Assembly: GCF_039522025.1 (NCBI RefSeq)
Contig: NZ_BAAADB010000001.1
Location: forward strand, 1 to 64,000
Origin: Deinococcus depolymerans
Lineage (GTDB): Bacteria > Deinococcota > Deinococci > Deinococcales > Deinococcaceae
Length of the DNA stretch: 64,000 nucleotides
Direction of reading: 5' to 3'
Below, in pieces: positions 39,586-51,457 of this stretch. The position numbers and the translations under genes were made by a program. The notes beneath the pieces are model-generated. The model was given only the letters and a program-made list of their open reading frames with translations, was not told the origin of the DNA and ran no database searches. How positions within the stretch are numbered: the stretch's first letter is position 1; each line of letters begins with the position of its first letter.

Positions 39586-40690
39586 GAACGCAGCGCAGGC
39601 GCAGGCCGTGTGGGCGGCGCTGCGTCCGGAGGACCGGGCGTGGCTGCTGACCGTGGCGGCGCAGGCGGGTCCGGGCGGCGCGGCGCTGGTGGGCGGCGCG
39701 GTGCGGGACGCGCTGCTGGGCGTGACGCCGCTGGACCTGGATGTGGTGATTCCCGACGCGGACGTGGCGGCCCTGGCGGCCGGGACGGGGTTGCCGTTCG
39801 TGTTCCACCCGGCGTTCGGGAACGCGACCGTGACCCTGCCGGACGGCCGCGCGGCGGATCTGGTGCGGGCGCGGCGGGAAGTCTACCCGGTGCCCGGCGG
39901 GAACCCGCGGCCGCAACCGGGCTCGCTGACCGCCGATCTGTGGCGGCGGGATTTCAGTGTGAACGCGCTGGCCCTGCACCTCTCCCCTGCCGGGAAGCCC
40001 ACGCTGCTGGACGTGACGGGCGGCCTGCAGGACCTGCGCGTGCGGGTGCTGCGGCCCCTGCACCCGGCTTCGCTGCGTGAGGATGCCAGCCGGCTGGTGC
40101 GCGGGGCGAGGCTGGCCGCGCGGCTGAACCTGGGTGCCGCGCCGGAGCTGCTCTCGCAGGTGCCGGATGCGCTGGACATGGCCCCGCGCACCCCCCGGCT
40201 GTGGGCAGAACTGAAACTGCTGCTGCATGAGCCCCGCCCTGGACGGGCTGCCGCGCGGCTGCGTGCCTGGGGGGCCGCCTCGCTGCTGCCGGACACGGCG
40301 CTGCTGGACGCCCTGGACGCCCGCCGGGACGCGGGGGCGACCCTGTCCATGAACGCCTACGCGGCGGCGCTGCTGCACGCCGCGCCAGACCCGGAGGCGC
40401 TGGCGGCGCGACTGGACCTGGGCACCCGGCCCGCCGCGCTGCTGGCCCGCGCCCTGTCGGACACCTTCTACCCGGACGGCACGCCGGAGCGCGAGTTGCG
40501 TGCCCTGCTGCGCCCGCACGCGCACGAACCCCTGACCGGGAAGGACGTGCTGGCGCTGGGCGTCCCGCCGGGCCGGGCGGTGGGCGAGGCGCTGGCGCAC
40601 CTGGGGTCGCTGCGCCGGGCCGGGCAGGTCCGCAACCCTGACGAGGAGCGCGCGGCGCTGAAAGCGTTCCTGGCGACGAAAGCCCGGTAG
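39566..40690 (+). CDS. tRNA nucleotidyltransferase / poly(A) polymerase family protein
   Basis: A 374-aa class II nucleotidyltransferase. The head domain has [24 protein letters not shown] and [12 protein letters not shown]; the neck contains [19 protein letters not shown]. It adds C and/or A residues to tRNA 3' ends. No HD phosphohydrolase domain is present. Deinococcus is known to split CC-adding and A-adding functions between two enzymes, so this may be only one of them. It overlaps the htrA-like gene by 20 bp and is translationally coupled. Confidence 0.87.
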   Translation: MKPRSAENAAQAQAVWAALRPEDRAWLLTVAAQAGPGGAALVGGAVRDALLGVTPLDLDVVIPDADVAALAAGTGLPFVFHPAFGNATVTLPDGRAADLVRARREVYPVPGGNPRPQPGSLTADLWRRDFSVNALALHLSPAGKPTLLDVTGGLQDLRVRVLRPLHPASLREDASRLVRGARLAARLNLGAAPELLSQVPDALDMAPRTPRLWAELKLLLHEPRPGRAAARLRAWGAASLLPDTALLDALDARRDAGATLSMNAYAAALLHAAPDPEALAARLDLGTRPAALLARALSDTFYPDGTPERELRALLRPHAHEPLTGKDVLALGVPPGRAVGEALAHLGSLRRAGQVRNPDEERAALKAFLATKAR

Positions 40691-40714
40691 GCGGACCCAC
40701 TAGAATGCCGGGGT

Positions 40715-41326
40715 ATGGGTCTCATCTCTCTGCTGACCAGCAATCCCGCCGCGTTCGTGATCATCGCGGCGGCACTGGTCCTGTCCCTGGCCTTTCACGA
40801 GTTCGCGCACGCGTACACGGCGGACCGCCTGGGCGACCCGACGCCCCGCCGCTACGGGCGCGTGACCCTGAATCCCATCAAGCACCTCGATCCGTTCGGG
40901 ACGCTGCTGCTGCTGCTGGTGGGCTTCGGGTTCGCGCGGCCCGTGCCGATCAACCCGAACAACCTGGGCCGCTGGGGCACCATGTGGGTGGCGGCAGCCG
41001 GGCCGATCAGTAACCTGCTGATCGCGGTGGTGTGCGCGCTGCTGCTCAAGGTGCTGCCCCTGACGGACCTGACGTACACGATCCTGATGACGGTGCTGGG
41101 CATCAACGTGGTGCTGGCGGTCTTCAACCTGATTCCGATTCCGCTGCTGGACGGCAGCCGCATTCTGGGGGCGCTGGTGCCGTCACTGGGCCGCGCCCTG
41201 AATCAGTTCGAGATGATGCCGTACTCGTTCCTGATCGTGATGGGCTTCATCTACCTGTTCCGCCCCCAGATCGGGCAGTTGATCGGCACGGTGCAGGACT
41301 GGGTGATCGGTTTCGTGGGCGTGTGA
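40715..41326 (+). CDS. M50 site-2 protease family protein
   Basis: A 203-aa protein with four to five membrane segments. The zinc motif is [13 protein letters not shown] (HEFAH) and the third ligand lies in [12 protein letters not shown]. It is a short, PDZ-less member of the rhomboid-like S2P group with unknown substrates. TAGAAT (40701-40706) lies 8 nt before ATG 40715. The TGA stop is also the left target repeat of a MITE-like element. Confidence 0.92.
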   Translation: MGLISLLTSNPAAFVIIAAALVLSLAFHEFAHAYTADRLGDPTPRRYGRVTLNPIKHLDPFGTLLLLLVGFGFARPVPINPNNLGRWGTMWVAAAGPISNLLIAVVCALLLKVLPLTDLTYTILMTVLGINVVLAVFNLIPIPLLDGSRILGALVPSLGRALNQFEMMPYSFLIVMGFIYLFRPQIGQLIGTVQDWVIGFVGV

Positions 41327-41458
41327 TACGGACTCCGATTGAATGGCTTACAAAGCCGTTCAATCCGAGCGAAGCGAGTGGGAGAAAACCGGGTTCCGGA
41401 CGTGGAGTTAACAGATCGGTGATGTTCCGATCTGTTAACGAAACAAACGGAATCCGTA
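41327..41458 (-). mobile_element. Complete MITE-like element, short form, reverse
   Basis: 132 bp with ends tacggactccg and cggaatccgta, flanked by TGA on both sides (41324-41326 and 41459-41461). Stem-loop B (gattgaatggcttac...gccgttcaatc) and a perfect stem-loop A (gttaacagatcgg...ccgatctgttaac) are present. The left TGA is the stop codon of the M50 protease gene. Confidence 0.88.
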
Positions 41459-41472
41459 TGACCTTTAACAGC

Positions 41473-41511
41473 AGCCGGGCCGGAGGTCGAGTGATCACCT
41501 CCGGCCCGGCT
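41473..41511. terminator. Bidirectional terminator hairpin
   Basis: AGCCGGGCCGGAGGT (41473-41487) pairs perfectly with ACCTCCGGCCCGGCT (41497-41511). It lies between the convergent M50 protease and hemolysin III-type genes. Confidence 0.8.
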
Positions 41512-41536
41512 GTCTGCTGTGTTCAGGACAGGTTGT

Positions 41537-42178
41537 TCAGCGCAGGTTGAACATCATGACGACGTGCGCGGCGGTGCCGGCCAGCACGAACAGGTGCCAG
41601 ATCTCGTGGAAGCCGAACACGCCGGGGCGGGGGTTCCAGCGTTTCGTGCCGTAGATGACGGCCCCGATGGAGTACAGCACGCCGCCCGCCGCGAGCCAGA
41701 AGATGGCGGCGGGTGGCAGGTGGCGGGCCAGTTGCGGCAGGAACGCCACGGCCAGCCAGCCCATGCCGAGGTACAGGGCAGTGCTGACCCAGCGGGGCAG
41801 GCTCATGGTCACGAGTTTCAGGGTGATGCCGCTCAGGGCGATGCCCCAGATGACCCACAGGACCACGCCCTGCCAGGGGTCGGGCAGGCCGAAGTACGCA
41901 ATCGGGGTGTAACTGCCGGCGATCAGCAGGAAGATGCCGGCATGGTCGAGTTTGCGTAGCCACAGCATGCCGCGCTCGCCGGGAAAGAACGAGTGGTAAC
42001 TGGCGCTGGCGGCGTACAGCAGGGTCATGCTGATCACGAATACGGTGAACGGCCACAGGGCCAGTTCGCGGGCGTGCGCCCACCACAGCAGCGGTCCCAG
42101 GATGATCAGCGCCGCCAGGACGCCGGCCCAGTGGGTCAGGGCGTTGACGGGTTCGCGGGGGGCGGTCAGGAAGCGCAT
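41537..42178 (-). CDS. Hemolysin III / PAQR-family membrane protein
   Basis: A 213-aa protein with seven membrane segments. Signature residues are in [41 protein letters not shown] and [12 protein letters not shown]. The conserved Ser, His and Asp residues form a metal site in this superfamily. Bacterial TrhA proteins have been linked to membrane energy homeostasis; hemolysis is not a likely native role. TAGGGT (complement of 42185-42190) lies 6 nt before ATG 42178. Confidence 0.93.
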   Translation of the reverse strand: MRFLTAPREPVNALTHWAGVLAALIILGPLLWWAHARELALWPFTVFVISMTLLYAASASYHSFFPGERGMLWLRKLDHAGIFLLIAGSYTPIAYFGLPDPWQGVVLWVIWGIALSGITLKLVTMSLPRWVSTALYLGMGWLAVAFLPQLARHLPPAAIFWLAAGGVLYSIGAVIYGTKRWNPRPGVFGFHEIWHLFVLAGTAAHVVMMFNLR

Positions 42179-42270
42179 GCCCCTACCCTACCCCCACCCG
42201 CTGATGACAGTCTGTCAACTGGGACGGGGTGCAATCCTCTCCCCCGTCTCGCTCCCGGTCTGCCGTGGCC

Positions 42271-43965
<1,695 letters not shown>

Positions 43966-43972
43966 CACACCG

Positions 43973-44004
43973 CACCCGCCTGTTTCATGCAGGCGGGTGT
44001 CTTC
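43973..44004 (+). terminator. Terminator after tRNA-Ala
   Basis: CACCCGCCTG (43973-43982) pairs perfectly with CAGGCGGGTG (43990-43999), followed by TCTTC. Confidence 0.75.
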
Positions 44005-44041
44005 CGTTCAGGCCGGGCCGACACGCTCCCGGCGTCCCGTC

Positions 44042-44094
44042 ATACGGACCCGGGCTGAAGGGATTGCACAACCCCTTCAACCCGGGTGCGTCTC
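44042..44094. repeat. Partial MITE-like fragment with long hairpin
   Basis: It starts like an element end (tcatacggacccggg). It contains a hairpin CCCGGGCTGAAGGG...CCCTTCAACCCGGG similar to the second hairpin type at 227-260 and 1910-1945. The right end is replaced by the next, complete copy. Confidence 0.55.
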
Positions 44095-44095
44095 A

Positions 44096-44169
44096 TACGG
44101 ACTCCGTTCTGCTTCTGCTCGCTTCGCTCCGATTGAACGGCTTACAGAGCCATTCAATCGGAGTCCGTA
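44096..44169 (+). mobile_element. Minimal MITE-like element (stem-loop B only)
   Basis: 74 bp with ends tacggactccg and cggagtccgta, flanked by TCA on both sides (44093-44095 and 44170-44172). Only stem-loop B (gattgaacggct...agccattcaatc) remains inside. On the minus strand the right TCA is the TGA stop of the PQQ-propeller gene. Confidence 0.8.
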
Positions 44170-45888
44170 TCAGGACTTCTGCAGCGGGCCCAGGAATTCG
44201 GGTTTGCCCTGAAGCGGCACGAGTTTCGCGACACTCAGCGGGAAACGGACGTCCTGGTCGCCGCGCGTGAGGACGACCGCGCCGGCATTCAGGCGGGCGC
44301 GCGTGCCGGGCAGGTCACTCAGGGCGGCCAGCGGCACGAAGGCCTCGCGGCCGAACAGCCTGACCGTGACCGGCAGGCGGCGGTCGGCGACGGCGAGCGT
44401 GGCGGTGCGGGCCGTCACGTTCTGCACGTTCAGGCCGAGCGCGGCGGCCGCCTCGGTCAGCGGCAGGAACACCTGCCCGTCGGCGCTGCGGGCGCGGTCG
44501 GCGGCGTCCTGCGCCAGTTGCGCGGGCGTCCGGACGACCGGGGCCGGTGGGGGCGTGACCGGCGCCGGGGTGACGGGGGCCGGGGTGGACGGCGCAGGGG
44601 TGACGGGAGCCGGCGTTGAGGGAGTCGGGGTCGGGCGGGGGGTGGTCGGCGCCGGGGTGGGGCGGGGCGTGACGGGCTGGGGCGCGGGGACCGACGCGAC
44701 CGGTTTCGGAGCGCTCAGCACGGCGGTCGCAGCGGCGCGGCGGGCCTGCGCCTGCACCTGCAGTTCGGCCTCGCTGGGCACGCGCCCCCAGGCGGCAGGG
44801 CTCGCGTGGAAGGTCGGCCAGGGGGCCACGGCCAGCGGCCGCTGCTTCTGCAGGATGTTCAGGCCGCCGCCGTCGGTCACGAAGTAGACGCTGCCCTGGT
44901 CGCTCACGCTGACGCCCAGGTCGATCTTCTTGCCGGTGCGGATCTGCCACAGGCCCTGCCCGGCCTTGCCGATGGCGTGGACGGTCCCGGAGAGGTCCGG
45001 CACGATCACGGTGCCGTCGCTGAGTTCGGCGGCGGTTCCGGCGATGCCCGCCCCGGCCTTGTAGGTCCATTCGAGTTCGCCGGTCACGTTCACGGCGTAC
45101 ACGTTGCCGTCGTAACTGCCGACCACGACCAGGCCGCCGCTGGTCACGATGGGACTGGCGTTCACGAACAGGTTGGTCAGGTGCGTCCAGCGGGGCTGAC
45201 CGTCCGGGCTCAGGGCGTGCAGGCGGCGGTCGCTGGACCCGAAGTACACGCTGCCGTCGGCGCCGATGGCGGGGCTGCTGAACACCAGCGATCCGGCCGC
45301 GTAGGTCCATTTCAGGCGGCCGTCCGGGGTGAGGGCGTGCATGCGGTTGTTCTGCGCGCCGAAATAGATGGTGCCGTCGGCCGCGACGGCCGGACTGCTG
45401 AACACGGGCGCGCCGACCTTGAAGGTCCACAGGGTCTTCCCCTGGGCGTCCAGGGCGTGCACGGTGCCGCCGGCGGTGGCGACGATCACGCTGCCGTCGG
45501 CGCGCAGGGCGGGCGTGGCGAAGATGTCACCGTCGAATTTGACCTTCCAGAGCAGTTTGCCGTTCGGGTCCAGGGCGTACAGGTGGTCGTCGTACGACGC
45601 GGCGAGGGTGACGCCCTGCGGCGTCACGACCGGGTAGGCGCGCCCGATGTCGCCGGTCAGGTAGGACCATTTCTCGCTGCCGCTGGCGTCGGTGCGGTGC
45701 ACGCGGGCGTCCGAGCCGACGAAGGTCAGGTCTCCGCCGGCGCTGACGGTCACGCCGGAGATCACGCGGAGTTCCTTGAAGACCGAGACCTTCGGGGCAG
45801 TCTGGGTGGGGGTCTGCTGGGCGGTGGCGTGGGTGAATCCAGCCAGTGTCATCAGGGTGGAAAGGGCAAGTGCGTGGGTGATCCTCAT
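44170..45888 (-). CDS. Secreted PQQ-like beta-propeller protein with stalk domain
   Basis: A 572-aa protein. The signal peptide is LALSTLMTLAGFTHATA. About eight PQQ/WD-like blades (repeats such as AADGTIYFGAQNNRMHALTP and GADGSVYFGSSDRRLHALSP) fill residues 30-350. A Pro/Thr/Ala-rich linker (about 390-445) leads to a copper-amine-oxidase-N-like domain (QVFLPLTEAAAALGLNV; AFVPLAALSDLP). The propeller probably binds a partner or cell-wall component rather than PQQ. The stop codon coincides with a MITE target repeat. Confidence 0.85.
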   Translation of the reverse strand: MRITHALALSTLMTLAGFTHATAQQTPTQTAPKVSVFKELRVISGVTVSAGGDLTFVGSDARVHRTDASGSEKWSYLTGDIGRAYPVVTPQGVTLAASYDDHLYALDPNGKLLWKVKFDGDIFATPALRADGSVIVATAGGTVHALDAQGKTLWTFKVGAPVFSSPAVAADGTIYFGAQNNRMHALTPDGRLKWTYAAGSLVFSSPAIGADGSVYFGSSDRRLHALSPDGQPRWTHLTNLFVNASPIVTSGGLVVVGSYDGNVYAVNVTGELEWTYKAGAGIAGTAAELSDGTVIVPDLSGTVHAIGKAGQGLWQIRTGKKIDLGVSVSDQGSVYFVTDGGGLNILQKQRPLAVAPWPTFHASPAAWGRVPSEAELQVQAQARRAAATAVLSAPKPVASVPAPQPVTPRPTPAPTTPRPTPTPSTPAPVTPAPSTPAPVTPAPVTPPPAPVVRTPAQLAQDAADRARSADGQVFLPLTEAAAALGLNVQNVTARTATLAVADRRLPVTVRLFGREAFVPLAALSDLPGTRARLNAGAVVLTRGDQDVRFPLSVAKLVPLQGKPEFLGPLQKS

Positions 45889-45985
45889 CTGAAGGTAAGC
45901 TCCTTTACAGTCCCTTTACGGTAGGGCCATGGCGGGTGGCGGGGTGTGGACGCCTGTCAGGGTACGGCCTAAGATGCGAACTGTT

Positions 45986-46486
<501 letters not shown>

Positions 46487-46635
46487 CCCGCACCTTCCCT
46501 GGCCCCTGTCCTCGGACGGGGGCCTTCTTCTGCCGCGGTCCCCGCTGCGGCGGGCCGCACGGCCATCCAGGATAGGTGAAGGGCGCGTCAGACACCCTTA
46601 TCCCCGGCAGCGGGCCGCTGCACTACCCTGTGGGC

Positions 46636-47547
46636 ATGACACGGGTGTGGGCAGGGCTGGTACTGGCAGGACTTCTGTGCGGGTGCGTGCCCGCGCCGCT
46701 GCAGGCTCAACCGGACGCGCTGCTGAACCTGCGGGCCGACCTGGCCACCCCGGCCGCCCGGCCCGTGACCGGCGAGCAGGGCCTGTACCGTCCGCCGGGG
46801 CCGGGAACCCTGCGGGTGCAGGCGGACCGCGCGGCGTTCGTGACCAGCGTGGTCCTGCCGGCCTCGGGGGGCGCGCGGGTGCAGCCAGCCGTGAAGGTCG
46901 AGGCGGGCGTGCCGGTCACGGTGGCGCTGCCCGGCACGCTGGGATTCACGCAGGTGTTCACGGTGGCCAGCCTGGCCCCGCTGAACCTGGACGGCGCGGC
47001 CGGCGCCCGCAGCGTGAAGGAGCTCTCGCGGGTGGTGCAGGCGGCCGCGACCGGCCTGCCGCGCGGGGCGTACACGGTCGCCACGACCGTCTACCGGGTC
47101 GAGCCGCTGGGCACCCTGCGGGTCTCGGCCTTCCCGGCGGGCGCGCAGGTGCGCGTGAATGACCGGCCGGTGGGCCTGGCGCCGGTCACGCTGCCGGACC
47201 TGCCGGAAGGGCAGGTGACGGTCAGCGTGACGCTGGGCGGGTACCAGCCGTTCTCGCAGCGTGTCACGGTCCGCGCGGACGCCACGGCCGAGGTCGAGGC
47301 GGTCCTGCGGCCCGTGACGGGCACCCTGAGTGTCCGCAGTGACGTGCCGGCGCGGGTGTGGCTGGGGGACTGCGTGCTCGGCGAGACGCCGCTGGACCTG
47401 CCCGCACGCCCCGGCGTGCTGCCGCTGAACGTGGTGCCGTTCGACCGCACCCTGAAAGCCCAGAACCTGCTGGTGCGCGTGAACGCCAACCGGGTCACGG
47501 CGCTTGTCTGCAGCGTGGCCGGTGAGTTCCGCTGCGAGGTCCGCTGA
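46636..47547 (+). CDS. PEGA-domain lipoprotein
   Basis: A 303-aa protein. The lipoprotein signal is GLVLAGLLCGCVPAP. The N-terminal half is a DUF4384-like beta domain. A PEGA domain follows (about 165-235: GTLRVSAFPAGAQVRVNDRP, VGLAPVTLPDLPEG) and a second, degenerate PEGA-like repeat (GTLSVRSDVPARVWLGDCVL). PEGA domains are surface-exposed adhesion-type modules. TACCCT (46624-46629) lies 6 nt before ATG 46636. Confidence 0.82.
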   Translation: MTRVWAGLVLAGLLCGCVPAPLQAQPDALLNLRADLATPAARPVTGEQGLYRPPGPGTLRVQADRAAFVTSVVLPASGGARVQPAVKVEAGVPVTVALPGTLGFTQVFTVASLAPLNLDGAAGARSVKELSRVVQAAATGLPRGAYTVATTVYRVEPLGTLRVSAFPAGAQVRVNDRPVGLAPVTLPDLPEGQVTVSVTLGGYQPFSQRVTVRADATAEVEAVLRPVTGTLSVRSDVPARVWLGDCVLGETPLDLPARPGVLPLNVVPFDRTLKAQNLLVRVNANRVTALVCSVAGEFRCEVR

Positions 47548-47599
47548 GCCCCCCGGCCTGAACGGGCGGCCGCGCGGCGGGTCGGTCGGTCGGTGCTCG

Positions 47600-47690
47600 C
47601 GGACCGGTGGCCTCCCGTGTGTTCCCGGACCGGTGGCCTCCCGTGTGTGTTCCCGGACCGGTGGCCTCCCGTGTGTGTTCCCGGACCGGT
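47600..47690. repeat. Tandem repeat, 26-28 bp unit, about 3.3 copies
   Basis: The unit is cggaccggtggcctcccgtg plus tgtgttcc. Copy 1 (47600-47625) is 2 bp shorter; copies 2 and 3 (47626-47653, 47654-47681) are identical; copy 4 is partial (47682-47690). Each unit carries the small palindrome accggt. It lies between the PEGA gene and the MBL gene promoter. Confidence 0.9.
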
Positions 47691-47748
47691 TGCGCCTGCC
47701 GCGCGCCGCCCACGGTTGCAGCGCCGGGTCAGGCGCTACGCTGCCGGC

Positions 47749-48750
47749 ATGACTGCCGAGTCCGCCGCTCCGTTGCTGACGCCCGTGCTGGGTGACCTGT
47801 ACGCCCTGCAGGTCCCGATTCCGTACCCCATGAAGTACGTGACGGTCCTGATCGACCGCCCACGGGGCGGGCCGGTCACGATGATCGACACGGCGCTCGA
47901 TACGCCCGAGGCGCGTCAGGCCATCGAGGACGGCCTGGGCGCCCTGGGCCTGCACTGGTCGGACGTGGACCGTGTGATCATCACGCACCACCACCCCGAC
48001 CACTACGGGCTGGCGGGCGTGGTGGAGGAACGCAGCGGCGCGTCCGTTCACATGCTGGATGTGGAGATCGGGCGTGGGGAACGCTACTGGCACCTGTGGG
48101 AGGAGTGGCTGCCCGGCCACCTGAAGCACATGCGTGACCACGGCCTGCCGGCCGAGTCCCTGAACGACATGGGTGCCGACAACCGCCGGGGCCGCGAGCG
48201 GGTTCACCCGGCCTCGCGCGTGCAGCCGCTGCGCGAGGGGCAGCACGTCACCCTCTCCGGCCTGGAGTGGGAGGTGCTGTGGCTGCCCGGTCACGCGGAC
48301 GGGCACCTGGGCCTGTGGAACGAGGAGCAGAGCGTCCTGATCGCCGGGGACGCCATCCTGCCGCGCATCAGTCCGAACGTGGGCCTGTACGCGTACACCC
48401 GCCCGGACCCGCTGGGTGACTACCTGCAGACCCTGGGCAAACTGGAGGCCCTGAACCCGGCCCGCGCCGTCGTCGGGCATCACGGGCCGGTCATGGAGGG
48501 CGTGCAGGCCCGCGCGCGGGAACTGCGTGACCATCACCACGAGCGGCTGGATTTCATGAAGGCCGAGGCGGCCCGCGAGGCCCGCAGCGCCTACGACCTG
48601 TCGCTGGTGATGTTCAACCGCGACCTGAACGTCTCGGGGCGCCGCTTCGCGCTGGCCGAGACGCTCGCGCACGTGGAGCACCTGCGCCTGCTGGGGCAGC
48701 TGTACCGCACCTGGAACGAGCCGCGCGGCGTGTGGCTGTACCACGCGTGA
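47749..48750 (+). CDS. MBL-fold metallohydrolase
   Basis: A 333-aa protein. The zinc motif is VIITHHHPDHYGLAGV (HHHPDH), with further ligands in WLPGHADGHLGLW, LIAGDAILPRI and VVGHHGPV. A C-terminal winged-helix-like region (about 265-330) resembles the beta-lactamase-associated C-terminal domain of LACTB2-like hydrolases. The substrate is unknown. TACGCT (47737-47742) lies 6 nt before ATG 47749. Confidence 0.9.
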   Translation: MTAESAAPLLTPVLGDLYALQVPIPYPMKYVTVLIDRPRGGPVTMIDTALDTPEARQAIEDGLGALGLHWSDVDRVIITHHHPDHYGLAGVVEERSGASVHMLDVEIGRGERYWHLWEEWLPGHLKHMRDHGLPAESLNDMGADNRRGRERVHPASRVQPLREGQHVTLSGLEWEVLWLPGHADGHLGLWNEEQSVLIAGDAILPRISPNVGLYAYTRPDPLGDYLQTLGKLEALNPARAVVGHHGPVMEGVQARARELRDHHHERLDFMKAEAAREARSAYDLSLVMFNRDLNVSGRRFALAETLAHVEHLRLLGQLYRTWNEPRGVWLYHA

Positions 48751-48757
48751 GGGTTTC

Positions 48758-48818
48758 AGGTTGATGGTTGAAGGTAGATAGACCGGGCAAGAGCCATCAA
48801 CCGGCAACCTTCAACCAT
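48758..48818. terminator. Nested inverted repeats with GGTTGATGG word
   Basis: ATGGTTGAAGGT (48764-48775) can pair with ACCTTCAACCAT (48807-48818). Alternatively GGTTGATGG (48759-48767) can pair with CCATCAACC (48794-48802). The two pairings exclude each other. The same word forms the hairpin at 11977-12009. Confidence 0.5.
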
Positions 48819-48881
48819 TCCCCCTACGGACCGTGGACCCCGTGACCGTCTCGGGTGCGCGTGGGCTCTATACTCCAGCGC

Positions 48882-49340
48882 ATGACGGCCTCCCAGTCAG
48901 AGTTGCAGCGGATCATGACTGCGTTGCAAGAGAGCGGTTTGACCGTCGAAGCCGTCGAGGACGGCGCCCTGATCCAGGACGGCGAGACGCGCGTGGCCCT
49001 GTTCGCGGAATCCGATCATCAGGGCGGCGTGATCGTGCGTCTGCACCTGGACCTCGACCTGTACGTCGAGGAGGACAGCCTGCCGGACATCCTGATGGGC
49101 ATGAACCTGATGAACCAGGGGCTGGACTACGGCGCGCTGAACCTCGACCCGGTCGAGCCGGACGAACCGGACGAGGACGCCCCGCTGACCTTCGCGGTGC
49201 TGGGCCGCAGCGTGCTGTGGCTGCCGGATCTGGGCGTGGCGGAACTCGACCGGCTGCGCGAACACCTGCGCCGCTTCGAGGCGGAAGTCACGGAGTCCGT
49301 CGAACGCACCCTGCACGGCAGCCGCGGCATGAGCGCCTGA
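48882..49340 (+). CDS. YbjN-domain protein
   Basis: A 152-aa acidic protein. The fold resembles type III secretion chaperone-like YbjN proteins: MTALQESGLTVEAVEDGALI, VIVRLHLDLDLYVEEDSLPD, MNLMNQGLDYGALNLDP. The family has no agreed biochemical role. TATACT (48869-48874) lies 7 nt before ATG 48882. The TGA stop is also the left target repeat of a MITE-like element. Confidence 0.85.
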   Translation: MTASQSELQRIMTALQESGLTVEAVEDGALIQDGETRVALFAESDHQGGVIVRLHLDLDLYVEEDSLPDILMGMNLMNQGLDYGALNLDPVEPDEPDEDAPLTFAVLGRSVLWLPDLGVAELDRLREHLRRFEAEVTESVERTLHGSRGMSA

Positions 49341-49473
49341 GACGGATTCCGTTTGTTTCGTTCACAGATCGGAACACCACCGATCTGTCAACTCCACGTC
49401 CGGAACCCGCCTAGCTCCCACTCGCTTCGTTCGGATTGAATGAGCTTTGCAGCTCCTCCAATCGGAGTCCGTA
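49341..49473 (+). mobile_element. Complete MITE-like element, short form, forward
   Basis: 133 bp with ends gacggattccg and cggagtccgta, flanked by TGA on both sides (49338-49340 and 49474-49476). Stem-loop A (acagatcgg...ccgatctgt), the linker ccacgtccggaacccg and stem-loop B are present. The left TGA is the stop codon of the YbjN gene. The remaining intergenic sequence, 49477-49681, shows no gene. Confidence 0.87.
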
Positions 49474-49681
49474 TGACCTCCCGCCGACTGTGTGCACGGG
49501 CGGCACCGGGCGTGGCCGTCTGTGTCCCTGCCCATGGTGTGGGCCGGACGTGGGGAGTACGCTCGGGAGGTACATTCCACTTCAGGAGCGGCGTCCGTCC
49601 GGTCGTCCCTGGCCCCCGTGCCGAGCAGGTCGGGTGGCCCTGTCCCGCAGGCGTGCGTGTCACGCGAAGGTGGTTGCTGTC

Positions 49682-50134
49682 ATGACCCGATTCACCGATG
49701 GTCGTCCTGCCGCCGGGTCCCGCCCGGTCCGCCCGGGGCCGATGCCCCTGACCATGCTCAGCCGGGGCCGCGTGTACGGCCTGTTCCGCTCCCTCGGTGA
49801 CGTGCAGGCCTGCACGGCGCGGCTGGTGAGCCTGGGGCTGGCGGGACAGTCGGTGCAGCTGCTGATGGGCGAGGACGGCGTGGCCGCGCTGGACTGCGAC
49901 GGCCACCGGCACGGGCTGTGGGCGCGGCTGCTGCGGCTGATGCAGGGCATGACCGACGAACGCGCTCACGTGGAGCGGTACGTGGAGGCGCTCGGCTGGG
50001 GTGAGATCCTGCTGAGCGTGGACGTCGCCGGGCAGCCGGGGCAGGTGCCGCAGGTCGCGCAGGCGTTCCGGGACAGCGGGGCGCACTTCGTGAACCACTA
50101 CGGCCCCTGGGTGGTCGAGTCCCTCAGTGCCTGA
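49682..50134 (+). CDS. Hypothetical protein, possible general-stress (YflT-like) domain
   Basis: A protein of about 150 aa. The body GRVYGLFRSLGDVQACTARL, LSLGLAGQSVQLLMG and AHVERYVEALGWGEILLSVD has the layout of YflT/DUF1269-like stress proteins: a ferredoxin-like half, an insert and a second strand pair, ending GAHFVNHYGPWVVESL. This is a structural impression, not a database match. ATG 49682 has AAGGTGG 8 nt upstream; upstream in-frame starts run into the MITE. Confidence 0.55.
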   Translation: MTRFTDGRPAAGSRPVRPGPMPLTMLSRGRVYGLFRSLGDVQACTARLVSLGLAGQSVQLLMGEDGVAALDCDGHRHGLWARLLRLMQGMTDERAHVERYVEALGWGEILLSVDVAGQPGQVPQVAQAFRDSGAHFVNHYGPWVVESLSA

Positions 50135-50164
50135 ACGCGCCGGGTCTCCCCTGGCCGCAACGGA

Positions 50165-50204
50165 AGGATGGCAGGCGCCCGGGGCCCCGGGCGCCTGCCA
50201 TCCT
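50165..50204. terminator. 40-bp perfect palindrome, bidirectional terminator
   Basis: Bases 50165-50184 are the exact reverse complement of 50185-50204, with no spacer. It lies between the convergent stress-like gene and gltA. As RNA, either strand gives a very stable hairpin with a loop taken from the central GC pairs. Confidence 0.8.
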
Positions 50205-50215
50205 CCGCGCCGCTG

Positions 50216-51349
<1,134 letters not shown>

Positions 51350-51457
51350 GATGACCGAGGATACCACCCGCCCCCTTGACAGCGGGTTCACGCGACGTTC
51401 CCGCCGGGGTGACAGCGGCGCGGCCGGGGCAGGCGACTGGCCCTAGAATGCCCGGTG

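Noticed and set aside
41537..42178. A cytolysin, from the hemolysin III name
   Set aside because: The PAQR/TrhA family is widespread in non-haemolytic bacteria; a membrane homeostasis role is more likely.
47600..47690. CRISPR array
   Set aside because: Units are directly abutting without unique spacers, only about three copies and no cas genes.
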